From: VYFG01 sp965204165
GTDB lineage: Bacteria; Pseudomonadota; Gammaproteobacteria; Arenicellales; Poriferihabitantaceae
Reading direction: 5' to 3'
Assembly: GCA_965204165.1 (NCBI GenBank)
Contig: OZ241969.1
Coordinates: 4,712,001 to 4,776,000 of the forward strand
DNA length: 64,000 nucleotides
Of the stretch, positions 34,817 to 43,650 are shown one piece after another; within the stretch, counting starts at the first letter, position 1; each line of letters starts with the position of its first letter. Under the pieces are notes generated by a model. It was not told the DNA's origin and ran no database searches. It worked only from the letters and a program-made list of their open reading frames with translations. The position numbers and the translations under genes were made by a program.

Positions 34817-35859
34817 TTTTTTTGACTCCAGGGGATTCCGGTGTGGTGGCCGACGGCGCCGAGCACGTGGGGCCGGTTGCCCTGGTCATCGATGGCGCCC
34901 CGGATGGTCTTGCCGTCGACGGCAATGGCGGTGTCCTTTGGGCCATGGACCTGGTGCCACGCCCGCAGGGCGGCATCGAACTGGTCCGGGTCGATGCGGA
35001 TGAGGACGCTGCGGATGGCGGACAGGCTGGGCACCTGGTGTCCGCTCCTGGAACGGCGTACGCGGAAACGTTCCAGGACCCTGGGGCTGAGGTCGTCGAT
35101 CCATTCGCTCATGGCCTTGTAGCCGCGCATGCCGCAGAGCGTGGCCGCTGCGGCCAATGCCAGCATGGTGGACAGGGCGTGGCGGCGGCCCTGGCGGCGT
35201 CGGGGATCGTCGATGTCGCGGAAGAAGTCGGGCAGGGATCGCATCTGTTCGGCGGTGAGAGTCATCCTGGGTACTCCATGTTGCAGTGTGGTGTCGAGGC
35301 AGGGGTCCCGGAGGCGGGCGCGGGCGGTGCGCGACAGGGGATGGACGAAGACGAGCTTGGGATTTGCGTGTTCGCTGTAGCCCGGGCCCTCGCGGCCGAA
35401 GCCCCGGGTATGCCCGACCTCGATCCAGTTGGCGGCGCGGTAGACGGTGCCGTGGAAGCGGGCGGGGTCGACGAAGGTCTCCACCAGCAGGAGGCCGTGA
35501 CCGAAGCGGAGCGGCCAGTCGCGGGCGAGGCGGCGGGTGCACAGGGAAAGCACGCGCGAGCCGAGGTTGCGCGGTGCGCCGGGCAGGATCAGGAAGCGCG
35601 AGTTGTTGGTGATCAGGTGCAGGCGGCCGAACCGGATGCCGTACTCCCAGCCGATCCACCGGTCCCGGGCGCCGCATTTCAGCGCCGATGCCGAGAACAT
35701 GGCCAGTGCCAGCCAGCGCCCCCGGTGATGGGCCACATAGCGCAGCGTCTCGCCCCGCGCCGGCACCGCGCCGAGATAGTGATGCGCCTGCATCAGATCC
35801 CGGAACCGGGATTCATCTCTCGCCGGTATGATGTCTACCGACACCTCTGAAAGGTCCAC
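34807..35859 (-). CDS. DUF4338-ISAs1 transposase fusion, N-terminal part
   Basis: 350 aa before the frame change. Residues 1-180 are a DUF4338 domain lacking its N-terminal helical part: FRDLMQAHHYLGAVPARGET, RWIGWEYGIRFGRLHLITNN, SRFLILPGAPRNLGSRVLSL and GTVYRAANWIEVGHTRGFGR. From about 195 it is an ISAs1 (H-repeat) transposase: LPDFFRDIDDPRRRQGRRH and AIAVDGKTIRGA (first catalytic Asp). The frame leaves at CAA AAA AAG, after which the matching continuation lies in the -1 frame. Confidence 0.8.
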   Translation of the reverse strand: MDLSEVSVDIIPARDESRFRDLMQAHHYLGAVPARGETLRYVAHHRGRWLALAMFSASALKCGARDRWIGWEYGIRFGRLHLITNNSRFLILPGAPRNLGSRVLSLCTRRLARDWPLRFGHGLLLVETFVDPARFHGTVYRAANWIEVGHTRGFGREGPGYSEHANPKLVFVHPLSRTARARLRDPCLDTTLQHGVPRMTLTAEQMRSLPDFFRDIDDPRRRQGRRHALSTMLALAAAATLCGMRGYKAMSEWIDDLSPRVLERFRVRRSRSGHQVPSLSAIRSVLIRIDPDQFDAALRAWHQVHGPKDTAIAVDGKTIRGAIDDQGNRPHVLGAVGHHTGIPWSQKKSA

Positions 35860-36097
35860 CTTGCGTATGTCCGTCTGATGGTCTTGTGACGGGATTTATA
35901 CCAGTACCCGGGGGAAAAGTCCAGTGTTTGGGGTAAGTCCTTTGACCGGAAGAAAAAACTCTGCAGAAAAGAATTACCCTGACAAAGTCACGCAGCAATT
36001 CCCGCTGGTTTAAAAAGTCAAGCAAATACAAGGTGATAGAGAGATACGGAAAAAACTTTTTCGTAAAGTTTTTCAGGAATTCTGGTATCATACAGTT

Positions 36098-36124
36098 CCA
36101 ATTTCATGAACCAGGTGAAATTGG
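36098..36124 (+). promoter_or_regulatory. Hairpin over the IS-A ribosome-binding site
   Basis: A perfect 9-bp inverted repeat, CCAATTTCA and TGAAATTGG, directly abuts the ATG at 36125, with the AGGTG ribosome-binding candidate at the edge of the loop and stem. Read-through transcripts would fold and block translation, a common way for IS elements to limit transposase made from external promoters. It is conserved in the other IS-A copies. Confidence 0.5.
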
Positions 36125-37435
36125 ATGCGTGAACCATCAAATCGCAAACACTTGAGCGCACAGGGATTGCTGCAGTCGATCCGGTCGAGTTTCGAGGAGA
36201 TTCCGGACACGAAGCGCACCCGCAAGTTCCCGTTGTCGGACGTCATGATGTCGGCGCTGGCGATGTTCGGTCTGAAATATCCATCGCTGCTGCAGTTCGA
36301 GCGGTCGCAGTCCGAGGAAGCGGTGCGGCACAATCTGAAGCATCTGTACGGGGTGGCGCAGGCGCCGAGCGACACGTACATGAGGGAACGGCTGGACGAA
36401 TTGGACCCGGGGGTGTTCGAGCCGGTATACAAGCGGCTGTTTGCGCTGCTGCAGCGGGGCAAGGGTCTGGAGGGTTTCGAGGTGCTGGACGGCCGCTATG
36501 TGCTGTCGGTGGACGGCACCGGGCTGTTCTCCTCGCAGAAGGTGCATTGCGCGCACTGCTGCAGCAAGCATCATCGTGACGGTCGGGTGACGTACTATCA
36601 CCAGTTGCTCGGTGCGGTGCTGGTGCATCCGGACTGCCGCGAGGTGATCCCCCTGATGCCAGAACCGATCCTGAAGGGGGACGGATCCGGCAAGAACGAC
36701 TGTGAGCGGAATGCCGCAAGGCGGCTGCTGAAGCGTGTCCGTCGCAACCATCCGCATTTGCGGTTGCTGGTGGTTGAAGATGGCCTGGCCTCGAACGGTC
36801 CGCACATCCGGCTGCTGGAGTCACTGGACATGCGCTATGTGCTGGGTGCGAAGGAAGGGGACCACCGGTTTCTGTACGACTGGGTGTCGAAGACCCGGGG
36901 CGTTCCGGAACATGAGTGCCGGGACGGGCAGGGGGTAGTGCATCGCTTCCGGTATCTGAACCGGGTGCCGTTGAACGACGACCACTTTGATCTGGAGGTG
37001 AACTTCCTTGAGTACCGGGAGCACCGTCCCGGGGGCAAGGTGCAGCGCTTTTGCTGGGTCACCGATATCCCGATCGACGAATCGAACCTGATGGAGTTGA
37101 TGCGGGCCGGCCGGGCCCGCTGGAAGATAGAGAACGAAACCTTCAACACGCTGAAGAACCAGGGTTACGGCCTGGAACACAATTATGGTCACGGCAACAA
37201 GCACCTGTCGACGGTGCTGATGCACCTGATGATGCTGGCGTTTCTGGTGGACCAGATCCAGTTGCGCTGCTGTGCCGTATTCAATGCGGCACACCAGGCC
37301 ATGTACAGCCGCGCCGCGCTGTGGCGCAAGATGAGGGGCCTGTTCAGCCTGTTCCTGATAGACAGTTGGGAGAAACTGTATCAGGTCATTGCGCGGGGGT
37401 ACAAAAACAATCCCGCGCTGCCTGAACCGCCCTGA
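36125..37435 (+). CDS. IS-A transposase (DDE, IS4-superfamily-like)
   Basis: 436 aa, identical in translation to the copy at 19132-20442 (Asp130, Asp219, Glu336/338 as likely catalytic residues). It points toward the surface protein gene, so transcription leaving it could reach that promoter region. A 160-bp noncoding tail separates its stop from the element end. Confidence 0.9.
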   Translation: MREPSNRKHLSAQGLLQSIRSSFEEIPDTKRTRKFPLSDVMMSALAMFGLKYPSLLQFERSQSEEAVRHNLKHLYGVAQAPSDTYMRERLDELDPGVFEPVYKRLFALLQRGKGLEGFEVLDGRYVLSVDGTGLFSSQKVHCAHCCSKHHRDGRVTYYHQLLGAVLVHPDCREVIPLMPEPILKGDGSGKNDCERNAARRLLKRVRRNHPHLRLLVVEDGLASNGPHIRLLESLDMRYVLGAKEGDHRFLYDWVSKTRGVPEHECRDGQGVVHRFRYLNRVPLNDDHFDLEVNFLEYREHRPGGKVQRFCWVTDIPIDESNLMELMRAGRARWKIENETFNTLKNQGYGLEHNYGHGNKHLSTVLMHLMMLAFLVDQIQLRCCAVFNAAHQAMYSRAALWRKMRGLFSLFLIDSWEKLYQVIARGYKNNPALPEPP

Positions 37436-37628
37436 ATCACGCCGTGACCGGCGGGTGTTCAGGTCGATTCTTCAGCGTTTACCGACCCGATGAGTTCTAC
37501 AGCCCCAGTGGTGGCTGTAACGACCGCTGCGCCCCGATCCCTTTAAAACCACAACCTCCTGCGGATCACACTCCCTGACACAATGGAGCTAACCCTTAGC
37601 GGGAATTGCTGAAAGTCACGGGAGGGAG

Positions 37629-37656
37629 TTGACAGGCCGGACGGAGCCGATAAAAT
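37629..37656 (+). promoter_or_regulatory. Sigma70-like promoter of surface protein gene 1
   Basis: TTGACA (37629-37634), 16 bp, TAAAAT (37651-37656). The -35 is perfect and the -10 has one mismatch. The predicted start of transcription falls on the first heptamer unit (about 37663). The same promoter with the same spacing occurs at 54595-54622. Confidence 0.6.
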
Positions 37657-37662
37657 GCCTTG

Positions 37663-37739
37663 CCAGCGGCCAGCGGCCAGCGGCCAGCGGCCAGCGGCCA
37701 GCGGCCAGCGGCCAGCGGCCAGCGGCCAGCGGCCAGCGG
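37663..37739 (+). repeat. CCAGCGG heptanucleotide tract, 11 units
   Basis: Eleven perfect CCAGCGG units lie between the -10 box and the ATG at 37741. Unit length is not a multiple of three, so each gain or loss changes the frame across the tract. The paralogous locus has seven units. Translated in frame the tract gives a PAASGQR-type heptapeptide repeat. Confidence 0.9.
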
Positions 37740-37740
37740 C

Positions 37741-40700
37741 ATGAGGTGCGCCCGGCGCGAGGCCGGCGCGCAGAGTCCGGCTCCCTCGACCGCGGCAGGT
37801 TCCCCGTCCAGACCTGACCCGCGCTCCGGGCGCCCCCGCGCCCGCCGCCCCGCCCGCCTCCCCGTCCTCGCGCTGCTGCTCGGCGCGCTCGGCCTGTTCG
37901 CGGCCGCGCCCGCCGCGGCGCAGAATACCGTCACCATCTGGTCCGCGACGCTGACAGTAGATCAGGACGGCGTGTTATTCGGCTGCGACACCTTCATAGC
38001 TGGCCACGACAGCTGCACCGTGGGGCTCACGGACGAGGACTTCGTGTACAAGGGTGTGACCTATCGAGTCAATCGGCTATTTGTGAGCTCTACCACTGGG
38101 CGGCTGACGCTTGAGGTCGACCCGGATGCAGGGTCGAATCTTGCTGGGATGACGTTGCATCTCGGCACTGCGCAGCTAACCGTTGGTGATGATGTCAGAG
38201 TATCATTCGGCAGAGCTTTAAGCTGGGCCAATTCCGGCGTGACCTGGTCCGACAACCAGCAAGTCGCGGTGAGGCTGGTGGCGCCCCCGCCCTCGCTGGG
38301 CCGCCAAGGCAGCATGTCCGTCGACGGGTTCCACCCGATGGGACCCGGACGCATGAAGATCGCCGAGGGCACATCGATCACCTACGGCATCGTGATCCAC
38401 CAGCCGCCCACCGCGGATCTGACCATCACGCCGCGACACCACAACGTCCGACCGGACGGCAGCGACTACCCCAACGTCGACAACAGCCTGCTCACGATCC
38501 ACAACGCGGTCACCTGGAAAGCCGCCCCGCCCCCCAACTACCTGAGCGGGGACTGGCAGCAGGCCAAATCGGTCGGGCTCACCGCGGTGGACGACAACGA
38601 GTGCAAGTCGCCGCCCGGCACCCGGTACTGGATCAGGCACCACGGCAGCGGCGGCGGTCCCGACTGGGGCGGGTGGGACCGGCAGGACCGGCACCATGGC
38701 CTGGTGATCTCGATCGAAATCATCGACGACGACTGCAAATATCTGGCCGCTTCCCCGGGCCAGGTGTATCCGGAGGAGGGCGCCAGCGCGACCTACACCG
38801 TCCGTCTGAAGACGCCGCTCGAGGACGCCGCGTACATTTCCCCGCGCATCAGCGTCCCCGGCGACAGCGACCCCGGCGCGATCACGGTCTCTCCCGAGCG
38901 GATCCGGGTCGAGGCGGGAGACACGAGCCCGAAGACGTTCACGGTCAGCGCCGGAAGGGACGCGAACTCCCGTAACGAGGTCCTGGTTGTCGACCACAGC
39001 GTCGACTCGCCGGAGGTCCCGGCGGATTACCTGGGCGGCCGGGTGACCGTCATTGTCCAGGACGAACAGAACGCGGCGAGGACGCACGAGCGCGACGCGC
39101 TGAGCGTGACCGGGCTCGCGCTCACGGCGGGTTCGCAGGCGGTGGCGCTGAGCCCGGCCTTCTCGCCGGATGTGACGTCGTACCGGGCGGAGGTCCCGGC
39201 GGGGACGGCGGGCGTGACGCTGGCGCCGTCCTGGAGCGGCGGGGCGAGCGTGCACGCGGGCTCGCGCCGGGGCGGGACGACCTTCACGCGCCCGTCGCGG
39301 GTGCGGCCCTCGGGCACGGCGGTCGATCTGGCGCTGGCGCCGGACGGCGGCGCGACCGAGCTGTGGGTGATGGCGAGCGGCGGTTCGGGCGGCATGACGA
39401 CCTACCGCATCGAGGTGACCGAGGCGCAGGTGCGCGAGGAGCCGCCGCCGCAGACGGCGGAGACGCCCGAGGAACAGACCCCGCCGGAAGAAGAGGCCCA
39501 GACCGTGGCGGTAGAGTTCGGCAAGGTCCCGGCGGAGCATGACGGGCGGACGGCGTTCGCGCTGGACGTGCAGTCGGGCTCGGAGCCCGCTGCCGATGCG
39601 TTCACGGTGACGGCCGGGAAGGTCACGGGCGTGGAGCCGCTGGACCCGGTGCTGTGGCGGGTGCGCGTCGCGCCGAAGTCCTGGAAGGACGTGAAGATCG
39701 CGCTCGGCGGGGCGTCGGCGAAGGTCCCGGGCCCGGCGCGCATCCGGGCCCAGGACGCGCGGGCGAAGGAAGGCAAGGACGCGAGCCTCGACTTCGCGGT
39801 GACGCTCCACCGCGCCGCGTCGCACGAGGTGTCGGTGGACTACGCGACCGCCGACGGCACGGCGACGGCGGGGGCGGACTACACGGCAACGTCGGGCACC
39901 CTGACCTTCGCGGCGGGCGAGACGGCGAAGACGGTGAGCGTGGCGATCCTCGACGACGCCATCGACGAGGGCAAGGAGACGTTCACGCTCAAGCTCTCGA
40001 ACCCGCGGGGGGCGTACCTGCGCAAGATCCACCGCGAGGCGAAGGGGGTCGTCAGGAACGACGACGCGCTGCAGCGGGCGTGGCTCTCGCGCTTCGGGCG
40101 CATGGCGGGGAGCCACGTGGCGGACGCGGTGTCCGGCAGGCTGGAGGGTGACCTCGCGCCGGGGACCCACGCGACCCTGGCGGGCCAGTCGCTGGACCTG
40201 TCGGGCGGGGAGGACGGCGATCCGCTGATGGACGTGCTGACGGGCCTTGCGCAGCGTTCCGGTTCGCCGGCGCAGGCGGACGATCATGATCCGTTCGCGC
40301 GGCTCGGCGCCGGCGACCGCTGGAATGAGACCGGCCATGGGGGCCATGCAGGAAATACGGGCAAGATCTCGATGACGGGCCGCGAGATCCTGCTGGGGAG
40401 TTCGTTCCACACGGCGGGCCGGATGGACGGCTCGGGCCCGGGCCTCGCGGCCTGGGGCCGGGTGGCGCATGGCGGGTTCGACGGGGAGCGGGCTTCCGAC
40501 AGCGGCCGCCTCGGCATCGACGGCGAGGTGACGACGGGGACCCTGGGCACCGACGCCGACTGGGGCCGGATGCTGGCCGGGGTGGCGATCGGCCTGAGCG
40601 AGGGCGAGGGCACGTTCGACGACTCCGGCGCCCAGACGGGGGCGAAGGGCAGCCTGGAGAGCACGATGACCACGGTGAGCCCCTACGGGCGCTACGAAAT

Positions 40701-41619
40701 CACGGACCGGGTGTCGGCCTGGGGCCTCGTCGGTTGGGGCACGGGCGACATGACGGTCTCGTTCGACGACGGCACGGCCCCGGTGCGTACGGACCTGTCG
40801 CTGCGGATGGGCGCCCTGGGTGCCCGTGGGGTGCTGCTGGAGCAGGGCGGGAAAGGCGGGAAATATGGAAAAGACGGGAAATACGGGAAAGGCGGCATGG
40901 ACCTCGCGCTGAAGGCGGACGCGCTGTACGTGCGGACGGATTCGGAGAAGGCCGCGAACTCCGTCGCCACTGAAGCGAAAACAAACCGGGTGCGGGTGCT
41001 GCTGGAGGGGGGGCGGACGTACGAACTGGATGAAGGCAGGACGCTCCGGCCCGTGCTGGAACTCGGCCTTCGCCATGACGGCGGGGACGCGGAGACGGGG
41101 ACGGGCGTGGAGATCGGCGCGGGCGTGAGCTACGCCGACCCGGCCACGGGCCTGTCGGTGGAGGCGAAGGCGCGGATGCTGGCTTCCCACGCGGATTCGG
41201 ATTACGAGGAATGGGGCGCGTCGGCGACGGTGCGGCTGGATCCGGGCGAGCGGGGCCGGGGGCTGTCGTTCAGCCTGTCGCCGACCTTCGGGACGCCTTC
41301 GGGTTCGGCGGACCGTCTGTGGGGCGCGAGGGACGCGCGGGAGCTGGCGCCTGGAGGAGAGTTCGAGGCGGGCCGCGGTCTCCAGGCCGAGGCGGGCTAC
41401 GGGATTGCGGTGGCCGGGGGCCGGTACACGGGCACGCCGAACGTGGGTTTTTCAGGCGCGGACGGCGGCGCGACCGACTGGCGCGTGGGCTGGCGGCTGG
41501 AGCCGGTCCGGACGGAAGGGCCGCGCATCGGTCTCAGCCTGGACGCGGTGCGGAACGAGCCCTCCAATGGCGACGCCGCGAGGCACGGCGTGCTGCTGAG
41601 GGGCGTGGTCCGCTGGTAG
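37741..41619 (+). CDS. Surface beta-barrel protein 1, autotransporter-like
   Basis: 1292 aa from the ATG right after the heptamer tract. An Arg-rich N-region precedes the signal segment LPVLALLLGALGLFAAAPAA with likely cleavage before QNTV. Next are one NTV-type beta domain (NTVTIWSATLTVDQDG), Calx-beta-like domains, a cadherin-like beta-sandwich (VALSPAFSPDVTSYRAEVPA), a Pro/Glu linker, a second Calx-beta (VSVDYATADGTATAGADYTA) and a C-terminal barrel of about 350 aa ending GVVRW. The aromatic last residue fits an outer-membrane barrel. An upstream TTG at 37660 is in the same frame and would add the repeat peptide. The IS-A insertion ends 18 bp before the promoter. Confidence 0.82.
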   Translation: MRCARREAGAQSPAPSTAAGSPSRPDPRSGRPRARRPARLPVLALLLGALGLFAAAPAAAQNTVTIWSATLTVDQDGVLFGCDTFIAGHDSCTVGLTDEDFVYKGVTYRVNRLFVSSTTGRLTLEVDPDAGSNLAGMTLHLGTAQLTVGDDVRVSFGRALSWANSGVTWSDNQQVAVRLVAPPPSLGRQGSMSVDGFHPMGPGRMKIAEGTSITYGIVIHQPPTADLTITPRHHNVRPDGSDYPNVDNSLLTIHNAVTWKAAPPPNYLSGDWQQAKSVGLTAVDDNECKSPPGTRYWIRHHGSGGGPDWGGWDRQDRHHGLVISIEIIDDDCKYLAASPGQVYPEEGASATYTVRLKTPLEDAAYISPRISVPGDSDPGAITVSPERIRVEAGDTSPKTFTVSAGRDANSRNEVLVVDHSVDSPEVPADYLGGRVTVIVQDEQNAARTHERDALSVTGLALTAGSQAVALSPAFSPDVTSYRAEVPAGTAGVTLAPSWSGGASVHAGSRRGGTTFTRPSRVRPSGTAVDLALAPDGGATELWVMASGGSGGMTTYRIEVTEAQVREEPPPQTAETPEEQTPPEEEAQTVAVEFGKVPAEHDGRTAFALDVQSGSEPAADAFTVTAGKVTGVEPLDPVLWRVRVAPKSWKDVKIALGGASAKVPGPARIRAQDARAKEGKDASLDFAVTLHRAASHEVSVDYATADGTATAGADYTATSGTLTFAAGETAKTVSVAILDDAIDEGKETFTLKLSNPRGAYLRKIHREAKGVVRNDDALQRAWLSRFGRMAGSHVADAVSGRLEGDLAPGTHATLAGQSLDLSGGEDGDPLMDVLTGLAQRSGSPAQADDHDPFARLGAGDRWNETGHGGHAGNTGKISMTGREILLGSSFHTAGRMDGSGPGLAAWGRVAHGGFDGERASDSGRLGIDGEVTTGTLGTDADWGRMLAGVAIGLSEGEGTFDDSGAQTGAKGSLESTMTTVSPYGRYEITDRVSAWGLVGWGTGDMTVSFDDGTAPVRTDLSLRMGALGARGVLLEQGGKGGKYGKDGKYGKGGMDLALKADALYVRTDSEKAANSVATEAKTNRVRVLLEGGRTYELDEGRTLRPVLELGLRHDGGDAETGTGVEIGAGVSYADPATGLSVEAKARMLASHADSDYEEWGASATVRLDPGERGRGLSFSLSPTFGTPSGSADRLWGARDARELAPGGEFEAGRGLQAEAGYGIAVAGGRYTGTPNVGFSGADGGATDWRVGWRLEPVRTEGPRIGLSLDAVRNEPSNGDAARHGVLLRGVVRW

Positions 41620-41726
41620 GTGCGGACATGGCGGGGCGCCGCCGGCGCCCTGCCGCTACAGGCACGATGATGGCGATTCGGTCGTGTGATGTCCCGGCAT
41701 GGCCACGGGGGCTGGATCCGGGGCCT

Positions 41727-43289
41727 TCAGGCCGGCGCCACCTTCACCGCCGCCGGGCTGCGGTCCCTGCCGAAGGCCACACCGACCAGGTGGACCGGTT
41801 CGTTCCGGTCCCGGTATTTCTCGGCATAGCCCTTTTCACGGATCTGTTCGATGGCCTGCCGGGCGGCGGCGTCCCGGTCGCCCTCCCCGTCGGCCATCTT
41901 GAACTCGAACACGAACACCTGGCCGCCGTGGAGCACCGCCATGTCCGCCCGGCCCCTGCTTGATGAATCCTCCACCCGGAGGTCCAGGCCGATGGTCCGG
42001 AAGCAGGCGTACAGCATCCCGGCGTACCAGGCCTCGTAGCGGGCGGGACTGTTGGACCCCTGCCACTGGTACGGAATCCCCGCGAATAATGACCGCAGGC
42101 GGTCCGCGAAGCCTTCGAAGTCGTTGGCTACCAGAAGATTGCCAAGTTCCTTGCCACTGTCCGACACCTCCCTGCCTTCCCGGCCAAGGTAGTCCAGCAG
42201 CCCCTGGTTCAGGCTCTGGCGCACTTCGAGGTTGGGATAATCCAGGTTATAGAAGGTCTGTACGCCATCCCGCTCCTTTGCCGTGATGGTCAGGTACCCC
42301 GTCTGGAACAGCAGCGCGTCGATGCCGATATCGCCGACATCGAATTTCGACAGCTGCCTGGCATCCGTACTCCGGTGTTCCAGTTCCATCGGGCTCACCT
42401 CCCGCTCCATCATCATCCGGAACAGGAAGGTGGGAGAGCCGGTCTCGAACCAGTGGGGCTCGAAATTTCGACTGTTGAACAGCAGCAGCAGGTCGAACGG
42501 GTTGTAGAGCTTCTCGTCCCCGAGCCAGTGGTAGCCGTTGTACCATTCCCGGATCTCGTCCCGGTCCAGTCCCGGCAGTTCCGGGGCGAAGACCGTATCC
42601 AGATCAGCGTCGGTATAGCCGCAGATGGTGGCGTAGTTCGGGTCGAGACTGATGTTCATCAGGTTGTTGAGACCTGAAAACAGGTTTACCCTGGAGAACA
42701 TGCTGACCCCGGTGACGAAGACGAAGCGGACATGTTCGGCGCTGCCCTTGATGATCCCGTAGAACCCCCGGAGGTAGTCCCGGTTCGCCCTGGCCAATTC
42801 GGGATTGTCGATGACGTCCAGGACCGGCTTGTCGTATTCGTCCACCAGGACCACGACCCGCTGGCCGGTGGCGTCGTGGAGACGGTCCAGTATGTTCCGA
42901 AGACGTCGGGATCCGGTATCGGATGTACGGGCGGGAGAAAGGTCGTGATGGCGCTCGATACTTTCCAGCTGTTCGATAATGTCTCCCTCAAGCCCTCCCG
43001 GTTCGCTGTAGTTGCCATCGAAACTGAGCCTTACCACCGGATGCCTGACCGACCAGTCCCAGTGCCCGTGGATGCCGAGCCCCCGGAACAGGGGCTCGCT
43101 GCCCTCGAAAAGCTCCCGCAGGGTATCGACCAGAAGACTCTTTCCGAACCGGCGCGGACGGGACAGGAAGTAGAAATCCCCCATGTCGACCAGCCGCCTG
43201 ATATGGGGTGTCTTGTCGACGTAGTAGCAGTCCTGCTCCCGAATTCTCCGGAAGGACTGGATGCCGATGGGGAGCTGGCGACGGGTCAC
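41727..43289 (-). CDS. AAA-ATPase-like/PD-(D/E)XK nuclease-like protein
   Basis: 520 aa. The N-terminal half is the AAA-ATPase-like family (PF09820 type): YVDKTPHIRRLVDMGDFYFL, Walker A-like RPRRFGKSLLVDTL (about 43-57) and Walker B-like VVVLVDEYDKPVLD. The C-terminal part carries a PD-(D/E)XK-type core, GRADMAVLHGGQVFVFEFKM, with the usual RAD and EFK residues. Such proteins are abundant in repeat-rich symbiont genomes but their function is poorly known. It is convergent with surface gene 1, 107 bp apart. A truncated paralogue sits in the same place beside surface gene 2. Confidence 0.85.
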   Translation of the reverse strand: MTRRQLPIGIQSFRRIREQDCYYVDKTPHIRRLVDMGDFYFLSRPRRFGKSLLVDTLRELFEGSEPLFRGLGIHGHWDWSVRHPVVRLSFDGNYSEPGGLEGDIIEQLESIERHHDLSPARTSDTGSRRLRNILDRLHDATGQRVVVLVDEYDKPVLDVIDNPELARANRDYLRGFYGIIKGSAEHVRFVFVTGVSMFSRVNLFSGLNNLMNISLDPNYATICGYTDADLDTVFAPELPGLDRDEIREWYNGYHWLGDEKLYNPFDLLLLFNSRNFEPHWFETGSPTFLFRMMMEREVSPMELEHRSTDARQLSKFDVGDIGIDALLFQTGYLTITAKERDGVQTFYNLDYPNLEVRQSLNQGLLDYLGREGREVSDSGKELGNLLVANDFEGFADRLRSLFAGIPYQWQGSNSPARYEAWYAGMLYACFRTIGLDLRVEDSSSRGRADMAVLHGGQVFVFEFKMADGEGDRDAAARQAIEQIREKGYAEKYRDRNEPVHLVGVAFGRDRSPAAVKVAPA

Positions 43290-43650
43290 TGTTCATGCGG
43301 CGGGTGTGGAATCTCCGGTATCATACCACCATGGCATGGGGGTGATTCTTTTCTCTGACGAGGGGTCTGATCACTGGTTTTCCGGAACTGCAAGGGAGGC
43401 CGGGCAAGACTGTGCAAGCAGGGGATTTTCGGATGGGGCGGTAGTGGTAATATTCGGAGACATCCAACCTGTTCTGGAAATGAATCCCACTACCAAATCA
43501 CCTGCCGGACGGCGACCCGTGACGTCGTCTATCACAAAACCTGCAAGGATCCGAAGCAAGCCCTTGATCACCGGAATCGGCTTCGGAACAACCCGGATGT
43601 GATCGAGGTATGGATTGACCGGATCGGGGCGGAACCAATTCCTGTTACTT
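43290..43650. other. Intergenic stretch without a recognised gene
   Basis: About 360 bp between the ATPase gene start and the ISNCY-like element. A minus frame (43371-43571) and a plus frame (43261-43602) are open but resemble nothing and lack ribosome-binding sites. It ends in the ACTT target duplication of the next element. Confidence 0.4.

Larger units (their letters stand above)
35993..37611 (+). mobile_element. IS-A copy 3, intact
   Basis: 1619 bp with terminal repeats CAGCAATTCCCGCT and AGCGGGAATTGCTG and a 9-bp target duplication AAAGTCACG (35984-35992 and 37612-37620). It lies only 18 bp from the -35 box of the surface protein gene. The same target sequence stands uninterrupted at 54580-54590 in the paralogous locus. 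Confidence 0.9.

Noticed and set aside
37655..37657. ATG at 37655 (and 54621) as the actual start of the surface proteins
   Set aside because: With the present unit numbers (11 and 7) it is out of frame with the long protein in both loci, and it overlaps the -10 box. It is kept only as a leader or switch start.
38218..41190. A 990-codon open frame antisense to surface gene 1, with a similar one at 55534-58782
   Set aside because: It mirrors the GC-rich codon pattern of the real gene, gives Arg/His/Pro-rich sequence without domains, and lacks a plausible start.
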